DNA of 64,000 bases from Ligula intestinalis (GCA_036362985.1 JAYGXS010000003.1:79602949-79666948), one strand, 5' to 3'; shown: positions 1-11,184, numbered from the stretch's first letter. Numbers and translations are program-made. Notes: generated by a model not told the origin, from the letters alone.

Positions 1-6
1 AGATTG

Positions 7-195
7 GTCAAGTTTGATCTTTTTCCCCTTTCTTACAGGCACGTTCAGTGCAGCCTGCTCTGGACATTCCGGATAATCCGGGGCCACATTTCCTCCCTAA
101 AATTGGAGGATTTCTTTAAGTTAGTCAACACAACTGACCTGCGTGGTCATCCTTTCAAGGTACTTGCAGCTATTAAAAGTCAGAGTGGACGCTGA
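7..195 (+). pseudogene. possible non-LTR retrotransposon RT tail fragment
   Basis: The open frame reads ...TFRIIRGHISSLKLEDFF followed by TDLRGHPFKV. This resembles the region just after the reverse transcriptase domain in LINE elements, where a 'LF..s....LRGH..KL' segment precedes the C-terminal end. The frame has no convincing start and stops after 63 codons, and the match is cut by the window edge. It could be a fragment of a LINE lying mostly upstream. No catalytic motif is visible, so the family is not assigned. Confidence 0.35.
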
Positions 196-929
196 ATTAA
201 GTCATGTTCAGGCTCATGTCCCCTATATCTCAACTAGGAGGGTGGTGGTTGTTTCGGCTTAGGCACCTTTCGCTTACATGAACACATGACTGGTAGGCTG
301 AAGGTGACGACGTTTGCGACCCCCTGAAATCAAGTGTGAAACCCGGGCCGACCGTTCATTCATGAGGGGGCAGGCTTATGTAAACTGGGGGTAGGTGGGC
401 TGTGGTGTTGTCACTCTCCGGCCCAACGCCAGAGTTCTGTGTGTGTGGGGGCGGGGGGGGGGGTTCACGAACAGACCCCATGCGCATTTGAACTCAGTTT
501 TCGCCCTGGACTGCCAGGCTTTGTTTGCGCGCCCCTCTGTAAGCATCCCCCCTCTCCACCTGCCGGCTATGTTTTGCTACAGCGCCTTAGGATACCTGGA
601 GGGTGGGGGGGGGGGAATATGGTCGTGGTAGCGCGGTAGGCGAAGTGGAAGGGGGGGAGAGAAGGATTTCCACTTTTGCGCTTATCGTTTGCATAAACAC
701 ACGGATCATCGCTCAAAGGACACCACACGTGGTGTTGTCAACTAGCCGCTGGGTTGCCTTGCCCCCCTGTCTAGGATGGAAACCCCCGCATGCTTGCTGA
801 TGTCAGGTAAAACGAGGACGGAGGTCGAACAGTGGCTGCCGTTTAGAGCTTTGAAGCTTGCCTTTCCCTTCACCCTTCACTTAACCTCAGTGCCTGTTGG
901 GGCTAAAAAAACTGCAGCTGAAAGGCCTT
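196..929. other. no gene seen; G-rich low-complexity tracts
   Basis: The stretch is relatively GC-rich, with several G runs (about 449-461 and 603-613). Short open frames exist but look like chance: low-complexity Pro/Gly/Cys content and overlapping frames. I recognise no domain. Confidence 0.4.
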
Positions 930-1060
930 ATACCCAAGCAGGAGAAGCCAGGTGTCGTCTCAGGTGCAGCTGCGGGTCGGGCAGATATGTTGGAGAAACC
1001 GACGGACAGCTCGAAACGTAAGTACATGAGCATAAGCTGGCTGTAAGAAGACTGGAGCCA
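930..1060 (+). pseudogene. PLE GIY-YIG endonuclease fragment
   Basis: Translation gives CRLRCSCGSGRYVGETDG, then QLET, a stop, and VHEHKLAVRR. This matches the PLE endonuclease pattern C.CG..YVGETGR.L.TR..EH..AVRR seen in better copies here (22690-22770, 42430-42500). The YVG corresponds to the YIG half of GIY-YIG. An in-frame stop (TAA) replaces the codon before VHEH, and the usual catalytic Arg (GETGR) is Asp (GETDG), so it is dead. The protein continues at 1316-1500 after an unrelated insertion. Confidence 0.7.
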
Positions 1061-1315
1061 TGATTGGAGGTGTGTGTCATAGCCCGTGGTTGGATCAGGA
1101 GTCCCCGCCGGAATCTAAAGTGGTAGTAGTTGGGAAACAAAAAAAGCCGAGATCTGGACCGGCTTGAGCCAGAGCTCCGCGGGGGTGAGGGGGGTGCAGA
1201 CGAGCAGATTCTGACAGTCATGCGGAGAAGCGCCGCAATGAGGACAGCAGTCAGGTCGAGTTGGTACTGATACTGGCGAAGGGCCATGGAGTAGCCACTG
1301 CCTAGTAGTTGAAGG
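1061..1315. mobile_element. unidentified ~255 bp insertion splitting a PLE fragment
   Basis: The endonuclease fragment ends at about 1060, and its downstream C-terminal region resumes at about 1316. The intervening sequence shows no resemblance to PLE protein in any frame. It may be an inserted non-autonomous element or replaced sequence. I see no clear target-site duplication. Confidence 0.35.
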
Positions 1316-1500
1316 TAGTGGCCCATGCTGCAGAGATGGGGCCTGACTTCAAATTTCACGCGGCTGAAGTTGTCGGCCGAGGTGACGATCACACACCAGG
1401 GTCGAATAAAGAAGCTCGGATGTCGACCGACTGTTCAGTACACCGCCACGCATACGTTTACCTGTCTCCTGTGTTGTTTTAAGCAACTTCTTATCAGGGG
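1316..1500 (+). pseudogene. PLE C-terminal fragment
   Basis: One frame reads HAAEMGPDFKFHAAEVVGRGDD, matching the PLE segment 'HS.RPGH.FKFDEAEIL.RGDNRVSRELLE' of family B copies (7525-7630, 59040-59140). The frame is lost soon after. It continues the GIY-YIG fragment at 930-1060. Confidence 0.55.
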
Positions 1501-2550
1501 ACAGTCACAGCATGGAACAATTGGGGCCACCAACTAGCTCCATGGCCAAGGAGTATGAGCGTGAATTTACGCAACGTGAGATGCGGGACAACACAAGTCA
1601 ACAGATGGCCGCCATAGTTAGACGCGAAACAACCAAATTTGCCGCGACAAAACACAAGGCTAATGGCATGGTCGAGCTGTGAACCAAACAAGGCGGGATT
1701 AGCAGCATCGACACACAGAAAGAGAGTGCATATAACGAAACCATTTAGCTAGATCATCAATTCTCTGAAGATGTGTGGATTAAACAACTACACGAAACTA
1801 ACAATTAACTTCTCCCAGTGTCTCAAATTCCTGCCCCAACGGACACGCTTCTTTTTAGCATGAGTAAACACCGTGAAATCCTTGAACAAAGGCTACAGTT
1901 TTTGAGCCCGATAATTATACATTTGAGATAATAAACAAAATAGCATTACCAAATAGGACACGGAAGACTGAGATAATAGCTGTCAGCAATCAGCCATGTG
2001 TAACCACAGGTTTATTCAGCCTTGCAGGCATGAAACCCATGCTAGTTAGAATTCTAATATCCTCACCATTGACTTATGGGCTCAGTGTATTATTTGTTGC
2101 GCTCAGCCTATTGAAGATGATAATTAAATACATGTCACCTTGTACCTTGTGTCCACTCCTTAAACCCCTAGCAATCGTACAGTGGCTCGAAAACATTACC
2201 CGCCATTCGGTCGGTCTAAAGAAACTCCACGTTTTGCAACCCTTGACATCCTCAAAAGTGTCAGCTGACAGTTGGCTATTTCTAAAAATGATCTGTTGTG
2301 ACTGCGCATAACTGAAATCCGTGGAAAAATAAAACATAGTAATTCATATATGGTGAAGGTCGAATTTTTAAAGCTTCATAAGCTAGCACTGAATACTTAT
2401 TAAGAAATGTACGCTTTAATGAAAGCTCACAGTGGTGTTTTTTGGTTTCGTTTCCGCTATTCACGCACCCTTTACGCCCATACTTAAACAGGGATGTCCG
2501 TAGGCCCACTTTAGAGGGTGGGGGCAATATAGCAAAGGCAAATCCTCTCA
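1501..2550. other. no gene seen
   Basis: I find no recognisable domain. A short stretch at 2005-2040 (read on the minus strand) contains a segment like AGGCTGAATAAACC, also found at 37245-37265, so a decayed repeat end may lie here. Confidence 0.3.
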
Positions 2551-2554
2551 TTGT

Positions 2555-2795
2555 TTTTTTTACTATTGTTTACATTGAAATACCGAAGATAGTTTAGATA
2601 AGCGCACTCAGAGGCCCGTCTCCCTAATGGATTACGCGTGGTCGTAAATTGGTCTTCGTCGGCCATCTGCCTAGCATCTGCTGGTCTTTTTGTGTACCTC
2701 TACACCTGGCGACACAACCTAATAATACGCGGTGACTTCACAGAGACAATTAAACGGTGAACATTCACTCCACGGTGTTATCAGCACAACGGACG
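2555..2795. repeat. dispersed repeat R1, copy 1
   Basis: This stretch aligns with 18940-19165 in the same orientation. Shared landmarks in the same order are 'GATAGACGCACTC..AGGCC', 'GCCATCTGCC.A.CATCTGCTG' and 'CGGTGAACATTC' or its equivalent. Identity is moderate, so both are old copies. No coding potential is seen and the class is unknown. Confidence 0.6.
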
Positions 2796-2799
2796 CTGT

Positions 2800-4125
2800 T
2801 TTCCCTTGAAAATTATTTTTGAACTTATTCTCCCCTTCACAGAGGGATTAAGTGCTTTATGAATGTTCATTGAGTCTTCGAGACACTCACATTTTCTACT
2901 ATTCACTATGCGAACAAAGCCAAACTGAACGCGTGAACATGGTTTAAATGGAGCAGTCAATGGCATGTCCTATCTCCTTTCTTTGGACTACCATGGCAGG
3001 CATTCACTTGACTAAATATGTAAATGCAGTTTTACAAAAGGTACGATTGGGTGGAATTTGAGTATATTTTTCCGACGCTTCGTCCCGATATCTTCATAAA
3101 GTTCTTCACAGAATCTCTGGAATTGCACAGTAATGATTCAAAATGTTTCCGCTTTTATGATGGCAGAATACAATTAACGAGAGACCTTTGTTTTGTCATG
3201 ATCATTTAACTCTGCCTAGATGCACGCTCGGTTCCATTGTAGCAAACAAAGACGGACGGGTAGAATTATTAGATGTACTTGGAAACTTGAGATAATAATA
3301 GTACTTAATTCGCTCCTACTGGCCATCATTTCTCCCTCAGTCTCAATAATAAATGACTGAAAGTCATGAAGGCATGCCTGGTCACTTAGGTATGACTGGA
3401 TTCAGGGTAAAGTCTTAATAATGATTTGCCGGTCTTCGCTGCAGAATCATCCAGGTCACTAAGCTTTCGAGGCATCGGCGGCCCGATCTTTGGAGCAAGC
3501 CCGGGACGCAGATTGTAAGGCAATTCTATAAGTAGGATTGTAGAATACTTTCAGCTTAATCAGTCATTCGAACTGTTTGCGGCTGAAACTTTACTCAGGT
3601 ATTTCCTGTCCCACGAGTGCTTCCCCCACCCTCCTACTATTGTCTAAGAATATCATCCCTTTTGTGAAACTGCGAAAGCACCTTATACCTAAAGTCATCT
3701 GAGGAAAGCTGTCGTTAGCACCTCCCCCCCTCGTACAAGTGTGTAGTGGGTCATTGCCTGCTCGATGTCTGGCTTTCCTCTCGTGATCTCAAACTGTCTG
3801 GACCTCAAGGTCGTTGCGACTGGTGTGAGACACTGGCCACCCACGATGTTCATCAACGGTGTCGAGCCATACGCTATCCACCCACACACTGTCCACCTGC
3901 ACGGTGTCCAACCAATCACAGGCAAACCCAGCCAATGGACCCTCTCTCTTTCTCTGCCTTCTGGCCTAACGGCTCTGAAACCTCACTTGGAATTGCGCCT
4001 TGCGCGTGGCACTCATGACGACGCCGGCCTGACGGTCGGACACCTTGCAAGACCAATTGGTGACCTTGCCCTTCCTCTCTGTTAACAATATAATGTTCCA
4101 TCTACTCTCGCTTTTCCACCGTCTT
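2800..4125. other. no gene seen
   Basis: Overlapping frames at 3746-4085 lack domain signals and conserved composition. Nothing is recognised. Confidence 0.3.
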
Positions 4126-4129
4126 CTCT

Positions 4130-4300
4130 CCTATCTCCTAAGGAACCAGGGCCTGAATGATTGTAGCTTTGACGGTTAACCGTCTTAACCTTAATTCCCA
4201 TAAGTGTACTATTCGGGCTATCCTATTGACCATTGGTTCTACCTGCCGGAGTATTCCAGACCACCATCATGGCTCACCGTGGTTGCTGAAAATTGTGGTA
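4130..4300. repeat. dispersed repeat R2, copy 1
   Basis: The stretch matches 24530-24640 and more weakly 9285-9345. All share 'CTAAG(A)AACC.G', a 'GAT....GTT..GGTTAACC' block and a following 'CTTAACC/CTTAGCC'. It is a non-coding repeat of unknown class. The 116-codon open frame at 4157-4507 overlaps it and carries no recognisable domain. Confidence 0.5.
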
Positions 4301-4629
4301 GAAAACACAGACGTAGGTCATTCCATCACCATTCCACGTTGTGCTAACTTAATTGCACATTCCGCCAGGCTGAAAGACACTGTTACTGCATTTATGGCTG
4401 ATCAAGTGGTTCCTATAAATGTTGAGCACTTTCATCCTATTTGTTGCTTTCCTGAACGCAGCGGTCTCTCACCCAAGAATCCGAGTACTCAAGAGAAAGT
4501 AATCTAGTTTGTTGCCTCGTCTGCCGTCATCAGTTTTATGCCCAGGAAACCGCTATTGATCCGTCCTTTGAACATCAGCATTTTATACCGTTTTATGCCA
4601 TATCCCGTTGTGCAATATTTTCTTCGGAA

Positions 4630-4985
4630 ATTCACAGTGAACAAGTACCCACGCAATTTCGTAAAACAATGCATCTGTTGACGGACAAGCGACTAAATCC
4701 AACCGAGCACATATGCAGTGCGGCACAAATGTCTCAAAGGCCGTCAGGCAACATTTGGAGTCGTGTGACAATCTTCTGCAGTTTTTGGTAAAAAAAAATA
4801 CTCCGGAGAAACCGGAGGATTGCTCTGGAGTAGTTTTGTGTAATTGCGGCGGTAGTATGGGAGTTATGACGCCAGTTCTCAAGTCGCGGCTTCTTCGACA
4901 TGACTCGACCATGCATTTAAATTTTTTGATGGCAAGTGTCACCCGAGGCGACAGCCTCGTGTTCTGCGATTTAGTTAAATGATTG
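4630..4985 (+). pseudogene. PLE fragment: connector and endonuclease, decayed
   Basis: Frames across this stretch give YPRNFVKQCIC, then NVSKAVRQ, then SGVVLCNCGGS, then DASSQVAASST and HAFKFFDGK. These align in order with family B PLE protein (NGYPHNFVNQCIRKR, YVKNVSEAVSR, AGVVYRT..CGQSN, DANSQIAAH, H.VKFDEAE). The central part of the GIY-YIG domain (YVGETGR..., catalytic Arg) is deleted, and several frameshifts are needed. It is a nonfunctional remnant on the plus strand. Confidence 0.65.
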
Positions 4986-4989
4986 TTTA

Positions 4990-6290
4990 TTAAAAACCGT
5001 GTCTATTGCTAGATGCAAAACCTCCCTATCCATTTTCGCTTTTGGGAAACAGTTTGACCAAAATAATCAGATACTCGGTCAGCGCACGGGCTATCACACG
5101 GTCTAACGCCAACGCCTGAAATACAGATGGTTGGGCAGTTATCACACCAACATCTAACATCAATTTGGGAACTTTAACGACCGACATACCGACGGTCAAA
5201 CAATTAGTGTACTAGAAGGCAACCATCGGCCATGAAGGGGGAGTCGTTAATTTTCATAAAAATGCAGATGCACAGAGATCGCATCCCGTAAATACTAAAA
5301 ATCCCGGTGTTCGAAGTACCTATATCTCATCGTGTCTTTGATAATGGATTTCGAGATTAAATCCAGAATGTGTGGTGATGAAATTTTTTTCTTCATCGGA
5401 TGGTGAGCTACTTCTTTTCTAGTTTAGTTATTGGGACTCTCATTTGGGCTTGTATCGGCAGTACCTACAGTCTTCGAATATTTATATCTTGAAACATATG
5501 ATGAGTAACAGCAGAGAGGGTAGGAATGGGGATGGTATTGCGGGTACCTTATTAGTATCCAGTCATACATCTCGAAAAAAATTGCCTTCTTTGAGAAATG
5601 AAGTTGGCAAACACAGTGTTTTCAGCAAACCATCATCAGGCTTTAATTTCAAAATACCTTTTCCAAAACGTCCTCTATTCAATATGAATATTTTGAGCAT
5701 TTTACCATTAAACCAACACCCATGGGCGCTGGAGATAGGCAGTGGTTTTTACGTCGATTTTCGTTACAGTGCCTGACGCTTTAGCGGCGTGAAGACAGCT
5801 CTTACACCGTGTTTATCCAAACCCACAGTGACTTGGTTACTGTATGATGATGAATAATAACTAAAAGTGGTTAAAATGTACTTGTTAATAGTCTTTCTCG
5901 CCTTATATACCTTTGTTAACTAACTGACTAATGTGGCTATAGGTTGCGGTCTAAGACAGTTTGACGAACTTAGTCCTTACTTTAACTATACCATTCAAAT
6001 ATAACTGTTAAAAAATAAACCTTTAAGCTTGATTACCGGCAGGCGTAGCTTTATAGGAGTTCACGATCACATTTCCTCTAGAAGATATGCCAATAGACGG
6101 TAGACCACTTAACTCATATGCTACCTACTGTGAGCACTCTCTATCATCATTAATCCTTAATGACACCGCAGATTCGTTGCAACTCAAAAGATGCATCTGA
6201 GTTCCAGAGAAGAATCACACGCCTCTATAGACTGTTAGGACTCGCGTTAATCATCTCCCAAAGGAAAGGAAGAAGAAGAGGGGCGGTTTC
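4990..6290. other. no gene seen
   Basis: The sequence is AT-rich. The 110-codon frame at 5444-5776 shows no domain, no flanking splice signals I trust, and no match elsewhere in the window. Confidence 0.3.
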
Positions 6291-6303
6291 ATGGACCAAA
6301 GTC

Positions 6304-6590
6304 TATTTTAACTGACGTTTCGAAACTTTCTCGCTTCCATCGTCAGAGTTTTGTTGTAGTTGAGTCTGGTGGTCTTTGGTTAGTCCGCCTTGCCGTTTGC
6401 CTCAAATTATATCGGTGTTGGGCGTGTGCACTTTGACCAGCCCGCTCGATGCCGACTGCATTTGGTCTCCCGGAGGTTGGCTGCCGGTGGGCTGGCGTGA
6501 CCTTCGTCCTCTCTGTGGTCAGCCTAGTTGTAGGTGAGTCAGTATGATTGCCAGCCTCCCCCACGTCACCTGGCGGACTGATCACGCGTT
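6304..6590 (-). mobile_element. PLE family D 3' end (C-terminal tail plus ribozyme)
   Basis: The minus strand carries an 80-codon open end (6585 to 6343) rich in Arg, Thr, Gln and Pro, a composition like the tails of other PLE ORFs here. The hammerhead-like motif overlaps its stop. After it come 'AGTTAAAATAGAC' and a GAA/TTC-rich stretch at 6255-6275, as in the family D copies near 27.7 and 53.5 kb. The 5' part of the element is missing. Assignment to family D rests on the ribozyme and the downstream sequence. Confidence 0.55.
6306..6352 (-). ncRNA. hammerhead-like ribozyme, PLE family D, intact core
   Basis: On the minus strand CTGACGA is at 6346-6340 and GAAA at 6321-6318. ACGTC follows, so A15.1-C-G-U16.1 forms a palindrome with C17 at 6314 as the predicted cleavage base. 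Between them a stem II (GGAA/TTTC) is possible after one extra T. Helix I can form four pairs (AACT with AGTT). All conserved core residues are present. The loopless palindromic helix III predicts dimeric action. Confidence 0.65.
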
Positions 6591-6594
6591 GGAG

Positions 6595-7010
6595 ATGACG
6601 AACGCGTTAAAATAGTTGGACCCCGAATATGTCGGCATTTAAATCACTGTAAGGACTGCACAGAGGCGAAATACTCGCTATTGCCGTTATGAAGTACAGG
6701 AACGGAGTAGAGCCATGGCAAACTAAGGCGAAAGGAATAAAGGGCTATATGCATCACGGCTAGCCAAGCTGGTTCTGCAAACGTACCTTTTGAAAGGAAC
6801 TAGATAGTCACCATATGCTGGTAAATCTAGCAAGCGTGGTGTATTTCCTCACGGAAGCAGCCCTTACCGATTCGCTCGCACTATCGATCGACTGATGGGT
6901 CAGGCGCGTGATGACATCGTACAAACCGCCAACGAGATTAATGCTCTGCACAACCATTGGATGAGCGAGACAGCTATTCGGCATGCTAACCCCTCAAGGA
7001 CACTATCGGG
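6595..7010. other. no gene seen
   Basis: Nothing recognised. The 80-codon frame starting at 6895 runs into a dispersed repeat (R3), so it is unlikely to be a gene. Confidence 0.3.
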
Positions 7011-7011
7011 T

Positions 7012-7185
7012 AGGTCCGATTGCAGTCCGACTTTTTGTATGCTCCTTTTTGGCCTTAAATATATTATAATAAGTATGTCATTACACTTCTATTCTTCCAT
7101 CACTTGTTGTTCAATTCGCCTTTTGGGAGTTGTTTGAAGAGTCGGTATTTGACAGCCGAACATCGTTGCTTTGTGGCAAATGGAT
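7012..7185. repeat. dispersed repeat R3, copy 1
   Basis: Aligns with 8483-8680 in the same orientation. Shared order is 'TTTTGCCCTTAAAT' (here TTTTGGCCTTAAAT), 'CTTCTATTCTTCC', 'GTTGTTCAATTCGC' (there GTTGTTGAATTGC), then 'CGTTGCTTTGTGGCAAAT' (there CGTGGCTTGTAGCAAAT). Class unknown. Confidence 0.6.
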
Positions 7186-7249
7186 ACCAACCACAGTCAC
7201 CTAGTGGCATGCACGTATGCGCACTCTGTCTGTCACCATCCTCTCCCTA

Positions 7250-7425
7250 GACTACTTTACCAAACCACGCCCTCATACCCAGCCTTCTCTTAACGACCAC
7301 CCCCCGCCAATTCCCACAATTCCCTTGTACGAACAGAGCAACATATTTTAACATGTACCCTGTTTTCATATAAATATATTTGCCTGACGCCAATTTATCG
7401 AAAGTATACGTACAGCCACCAAAAT
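7250..7425 (+). mobile_element. PLE family C 3' end with decayed hammerhead
   Basis: A C-rich untranslated tail (7255-7330) leads into 'CATATAAATAT', then CTGACGC (7384-7390), a short stem II and GAAA (7400-7403). This is the same order as the intact copy at 47450-47506. The last core A of CUGANGA is C, and the distal side of helix III is altered, so the ribozyme is predicted to be inactive. Confidence 0.55.
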
Positions 7426-7524
7426 AGTCTTCTAAACTGATAACAACCGTCGTTCTTCCCCTTAGGACACCTTCATCCAGTTAGAAGTCAAATACACTAC
7501 CAATTTAGAGCTCAGGGTGATAAC

Positions 7525-8035
7525 TAAGCAAGACGAGACCTGGCCACACGTTCAAATTTAAGGAGACCGAAAATCTCTCAAGAGGTGACAATCGGGTGAG
7601 CCGAGAACTACTTGAGTCATGGTTTACGGGCCCCCAATCCATAAACAAGTGCAACCATTTGTCCAACCCATATTCAATGCTGAGATTCAATTTGGCCAAA
7701 GCTAGTCGTCACTTGAGGAACGGGCAGGCCACCTCCTCATCTTACGCCAATACCGGAGAGCCAGATGGTCGAACAATAATCACGCCCAAGCCCACTGCCC
7801 GTGATGAAATTTCAACAGGTCAGAGCTCGCGTGCCGTCCGACAAACTACCCACGCGCAAGAAGGCAGTTAACGCTAATTGTCACTGTATGTTTGCAGTCA
7901 TGACTGTATAATATAAATACGCAAACTTCTCTGCATGACTTACCCATTTCTGCTACTGTTCATGTCTCTGATGATGAATCCGCGACGGATATCGAAACGT
8001 CAGGCGATCAAGTCTCCTTCTTCTTCTTAAGCAGG
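7525..8035 (+). mobile_element. PLE family B 3' part
   Basis: From about 7530 the plus strand encodes RPGHTFKFKETENLSRGDN and then VSRELLESWFTGPQSINKCN. It continues to a stop at 7869-7871 after a tail rich in Thr, Arg and Ser. This is the region downstream of the GIY-YIG domain in family B, almost identical to 59040-59392. The endonuclease and RT are missing, so the copy is 5'-truncated. A 3' untranslated region then leads to an intact hammerhead-like motif and a CTTCTTCTT tail at 8018-8028. Confidence 0.8.
7963..8006 (+). ncRNA. hammerhead-like ribozyme, PLE family B, intact core
   Basis: CTGATGA is at 7968-7974, followed by one extra T, a stem II (ATCCG-CGA-CGGAT plus an outer GA/TC) and GAAA at 7994-7997. 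ACGTC follows, with predicted cleavage after C8001. Helix I (TGTCT with AGGCG) forms five pairs including two wobbles. Confidence 0.7.
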
Positions 8036-8039
8036 ACAT

Positions 8040-8480
8040 ATTTTAGCGACTTGGCATAGTACTGCTTAGTTTATTCTCGCACCTCACCATTCTTTTGTGT
8101 TTCTCTCCTCTCGGCGTTGGTAATATAAGCTAAAGCGTACCTGCCAGAAATTTGTCAAACGAATTTGGCCTGTGCTCCACAGTGCAGCTTACTCGATGAC
8201 GAAGTCAATGGTCCAGCTATCAATCAGCGTATCTGTTATTTTGCATTCAATGGGGGAGAGGGGTGGACAAAGCACTCTGCGGCTGACTGTATTTCCCAAA
8301 AAACGGCATTTTTTCCCACAGGCTGACATGCACACAGTTAATTATAACTACTTACCCTTTTACCTTTGACAGAACAGTTAAAAGCCTAGAATAATTGGTC
8401 ATTTCTGGACGGTACGGTAACAGGATATTCAAAAAGAGTCAGACTATACAGATGGTCGGTTTTGCCAGTACTAACGAACG
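8040..8480. other. no gene seen
   Basis: Nothing recognised on either strand. Confidence 0.3.
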
Positions 8481-8482
8481 GC

Positions 8483-8690
8483 AGCATTTGCCAGCATATG
8501 GAGTAGTCCGAACTTGTACGCACGCGTTTGCTACTTTTTGCCCTTAAATGCGTAGTACTAAGTACATCACAAAGCTTCCATTCTTCCGTCCGTCGTTGTT
8601 GAATTGCTATTTTTGGATTTGATCGAAGCGTTTTTGAAAGGCCAACTATCGTGGCTTGTAGCAAATTCATAATAACGAAATTTTTCCCCC
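8483..8690. repeat. dispersed repeat R3, copy 2
   Basis: Second copy of the repeat at 7012-7185. The minus-strand frames crossing it (8386-8791) are probably chance, because the same region in copy 1 does not keep them open. Confidence 0.6.
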
Positions 8691-8904
8691 GAGGATACCC
8701 TCCCCATGAAACAGTCAAACAAGGAAGAGTAGTGCAGGGACGGTGATTTGCGCGTGAGTTCGTTTTGGGTGATAGTGAACTTGAGCAACATTTACCGCGC
8801 TCTCTCCTCCTTCACTCATTTATGCCCAATTTTGATGCATCTGTAGGAGCCTGCCCTCCAGCGCTGCCATGATCAATCATTCTGCCTGCCCTGTCAACGT
8901 GGCC

Positions 8905-9060
8905 AATCAATCGATTTTTGGCGCATCGCTGATTACTGGTTCACACTGGACTCGCCTAGCCACTTGTGATGACTGATCTACTAAGTGTGAATTGGCAGTT
9001 AGGTCAGTCAATCAGTCAATCGATTTTGCGTATCACTGATAACTGGTATGCGCCGGATTT
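8905..9060. repeat. imperfect tandem repeat, two units of about 95 bp
   Basis: Unit one contains 'CAATCAATCGATTTTTGG', then 'ATCGCTGATTACTGG'. Unit two, about 95 bases on, contains 'CAGTCAATCGATTTTGCG', then 'ATCACTGATAACTGG'. 'GATCAATCATTC' and 'GTCAGTCAATC' add short internal echoes. Non-coding. Confidence 0.55.
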
Positions 9061-9179
9061 GTGATCATCGCTGGCGCAACCACACTTGACACTGAGCCCA
9101 TTCAATAGGCAAGAGGGAACTCAATCGGACTTTCGCCCCGGTGCGCGGTGGACGTGAGGCTGCAGCGCTCTCTCCCGCT

Positions 9180-9400
9180 CCTCATGGTCTAACTCTACCC
9201 CAAGCCGAGTCAACCCTTCTGTTAATTCTTCTCTCACTCTGTACAGTATACTATCTCCTTCTACCTTTGCTTCCACGACTTCTATCTTCTTCTTAGGAAC
9301 CGTACCGGGAAGATCGCAGTACTTAGGTTTTAACCAATTTTAACTAATTTGCGATACATCTTCAAGAACAGTGGAGGTGGCTGGCGCCCCTTTGCCTATC
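9180..9400. repeat. dispersed repeat R2, weak copy 2
   Basis: The segment around 9290-9345 shares 'TTAGGAACCGTACCGGGAAG', 'ATCGCAGTACTTAGG' and the following 'TTTTAACC' with the repeat at 24535-24600 and 4135-4195. Divergence is high. Confidence 0.4.
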
Positions 9401-9444
9401 GTCCCACCTGCCTAGGATCCCAGTTGCGTGGGGTTGACATCAAG

Positions 9445-9515
9445 GGCACATTAAGAAGAAGCCATTGCAGCCTGACCCAAAGTCTTCTGCTCGTCTGCTC
9501 TACAGAACACAATAA
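9445..9515. repeat. direct repeat R4, copy 1
   Basis: 'CACATTAAGAAGAAGCCATT' followed by 'GCAGCCTGAC' recurs at 10131-10165 as 'CACATTAAGAGGGAGCCATT' followed by 'GCAGCCTGAC', with further similarity downstream. The 680 bp between them is GC-rich with overlapping frames (9593-9966) and no recognisable protein. Confidence 0.55.
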
Positions 9516-10124
9516 ACAAGGGGTTTGACCATGCAGTCTGAGATTTCCGTTTGGTGGCAACATGCGATTCCATGGCTTTCAGCACACCGTGATTGTTTCA
9601 AGTGCATCAGACAGGAGGGAAAATGTGCTTAACCGTTCAACTTACTTTCTTCCCCACCCCTATCAGCAGGCCACTGTCTGAGCCGCTCAGTTTTGTGATT
9701 CATGCTGAATTTTGTGGCTTGCAGGGCCGGCGAAGCCGTCTGCGCGCGTCACAACTCGACCTGCGCCTCTCAGCGACGGTTCCCCCGTCGATTTTGACGA
9801 TGGGCACCACGCGCTCCAACAGCCGCAGCAAACGCTGATGCAAGCCGCAACGGACACTGAGGCGAGCTGGGCAAGCAACACGAAAGCGACAGCAAGCAGG
9901 CGCAACGCAGAGACCTAGCGCGAGAGAAAACAGGAGTTTAGGCAGACTCGCGCAGAATCTACCCACTCGCTCGCCTCTCCTACCTACGTTTCCGGTGTAA
10001 CGACAAAGTTAATAAGACCGGAGATTAGGGAGGATGTAGAAGGCTGGCGCGGTAGTCACTCAACACTCGCACACTGGACACAGCCAGCTCGCTAGTTATG
10101 CTCCTGCCTTCACGGAAGAGCCAA

Positions 10125-10195
10125 TAAGGTCACATTAAGAGGGAGCCATTGCAGCCTGACTCTCAGTCCTCCTTCTCCTCCCGTACGCTCACACA
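10125..10195. repeat. direct repeat R4, copy 2
   Basis: Partner of 9445-9515 in the same orientation. The pair may be the ends of one older element or two dispersed copies. Confidence 0.55.
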
Positions 10196-10626
10196 CAACA
10201 AACGCACCCACAACGTAGGGAGCCCGAGTTATCCCGTCAGTTAGCAAACCCTCCAAGCTACAGCTTTTAGTGCACAGTGAAAGATTCAAGCGCATTCAGA
10301 TTTATAAAAGTGAGGAGAGAAACGCACAGAGGGTCGACCTCACTCTCTCCCCCACCGCATAGTGACCACCTAGCTTTTTGGACACCTGAGGTGGAGCCTG
10401 AATCCCACTGGGAGCGCGAACGCAGTCATTAACAGGGAATCAGATTTAAGAGAATGTGCCAGCGCTTACCAGGCCGCAAGGACCGTGGCTGACGGAGGAC
10501 TGGCATTGCATATGCATACATACACTCGTCTCAGAAGGGTCTGACCAGCCCTACAAGAAGCCTGGGCCTACACCATCCTGAAAGGGGCAACCAATCAGTC
10601 ATCCACTGAAAAGCTTTGCCTCTTAG

Positions 10627-10643
10627 CACACACACACACACAC
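10627..10643. repeat. (CA)n microsatellite
   Basis: About eight uninterrupted CA units. Confidence 0.9.
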
Positions 10644-10714
10644 CTAGAGTATGACGAGTGCTGCATGAATCCTTCCGCAATTTGAAAAATACCGGTGATC
10701 ACTCGCAAAGCAAC

Positions 10715-11180
10715 ATTGAGTGAGGTGGCAATACTGTTTATCATACAGTCCAATTTCAATTACTTTGAGTCCTGCTAGGATGCCGACAATGTGGTGAGCT
10801 TCTTTCTTACCGCTGCGAAACAGTTGATTTTTTAAAATTTGTAAAACGTTTGTAAAACTTGAAGTCAGTTCTAGCAGTTGGTCGCTTTTAAAATAATTCG
10901 GCAACTTATGCACTTTAAAATCGAAGGAAACCCCATCTTTAAGAATTTATTTACATAAGGCTTAATTTTCTATGAAATAAGTACAAGAGGGGATTTTTTC
11001 ATGCATGCTCTCCATAAAATATGTTTGAATTAATAAAAGCAGTCAAAATCAATGATAAAAATGTATACTATTTAAGTAGCCATTTTCACAGAAACAAATT
11101 TTTCGCAGCGGTCACAAAGAAGCTCATCACAGAGTTGGTATCTGACCCCGAATACTCTGGATGATACTGTAATAGGACAT
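10715..11180. mobile_element. fold-back element F, inverted-arm copy
   Basis: The left arm (about 10731-10830, plus) begins ATACAGTCCAATTTCAATTA, then AGGATGCCGA and GTGAGCTTCTTTCT.ACCGCTGCG. The right arm (11180 to about 10860, minus) has the same landmarks: TTACAGTATC, GATGAGCTTCTTTG.GACCGCTGCG, then 'AAAATGGCTACTTAAATAGT' and 'ATTGATTTTGACTGCTTTTA'. The same arm sequence occurs at 30765, 32080, 34150, 35570 and 60182. It has no coding capacity and looks like a non-autonomous inverted-repeat element. Frames at 10644-10913 and 11072-11356 fall inside it and are spurious. Confidence 0.6.
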
Positions 11181-11184
11181 ATAA

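Noticed and set aside
928..1392. 154-codon minus frame
   Set aside because: Lies opposite a PLE endonuclease fragment and an insertion; Ser/Arg-rich with no domain.
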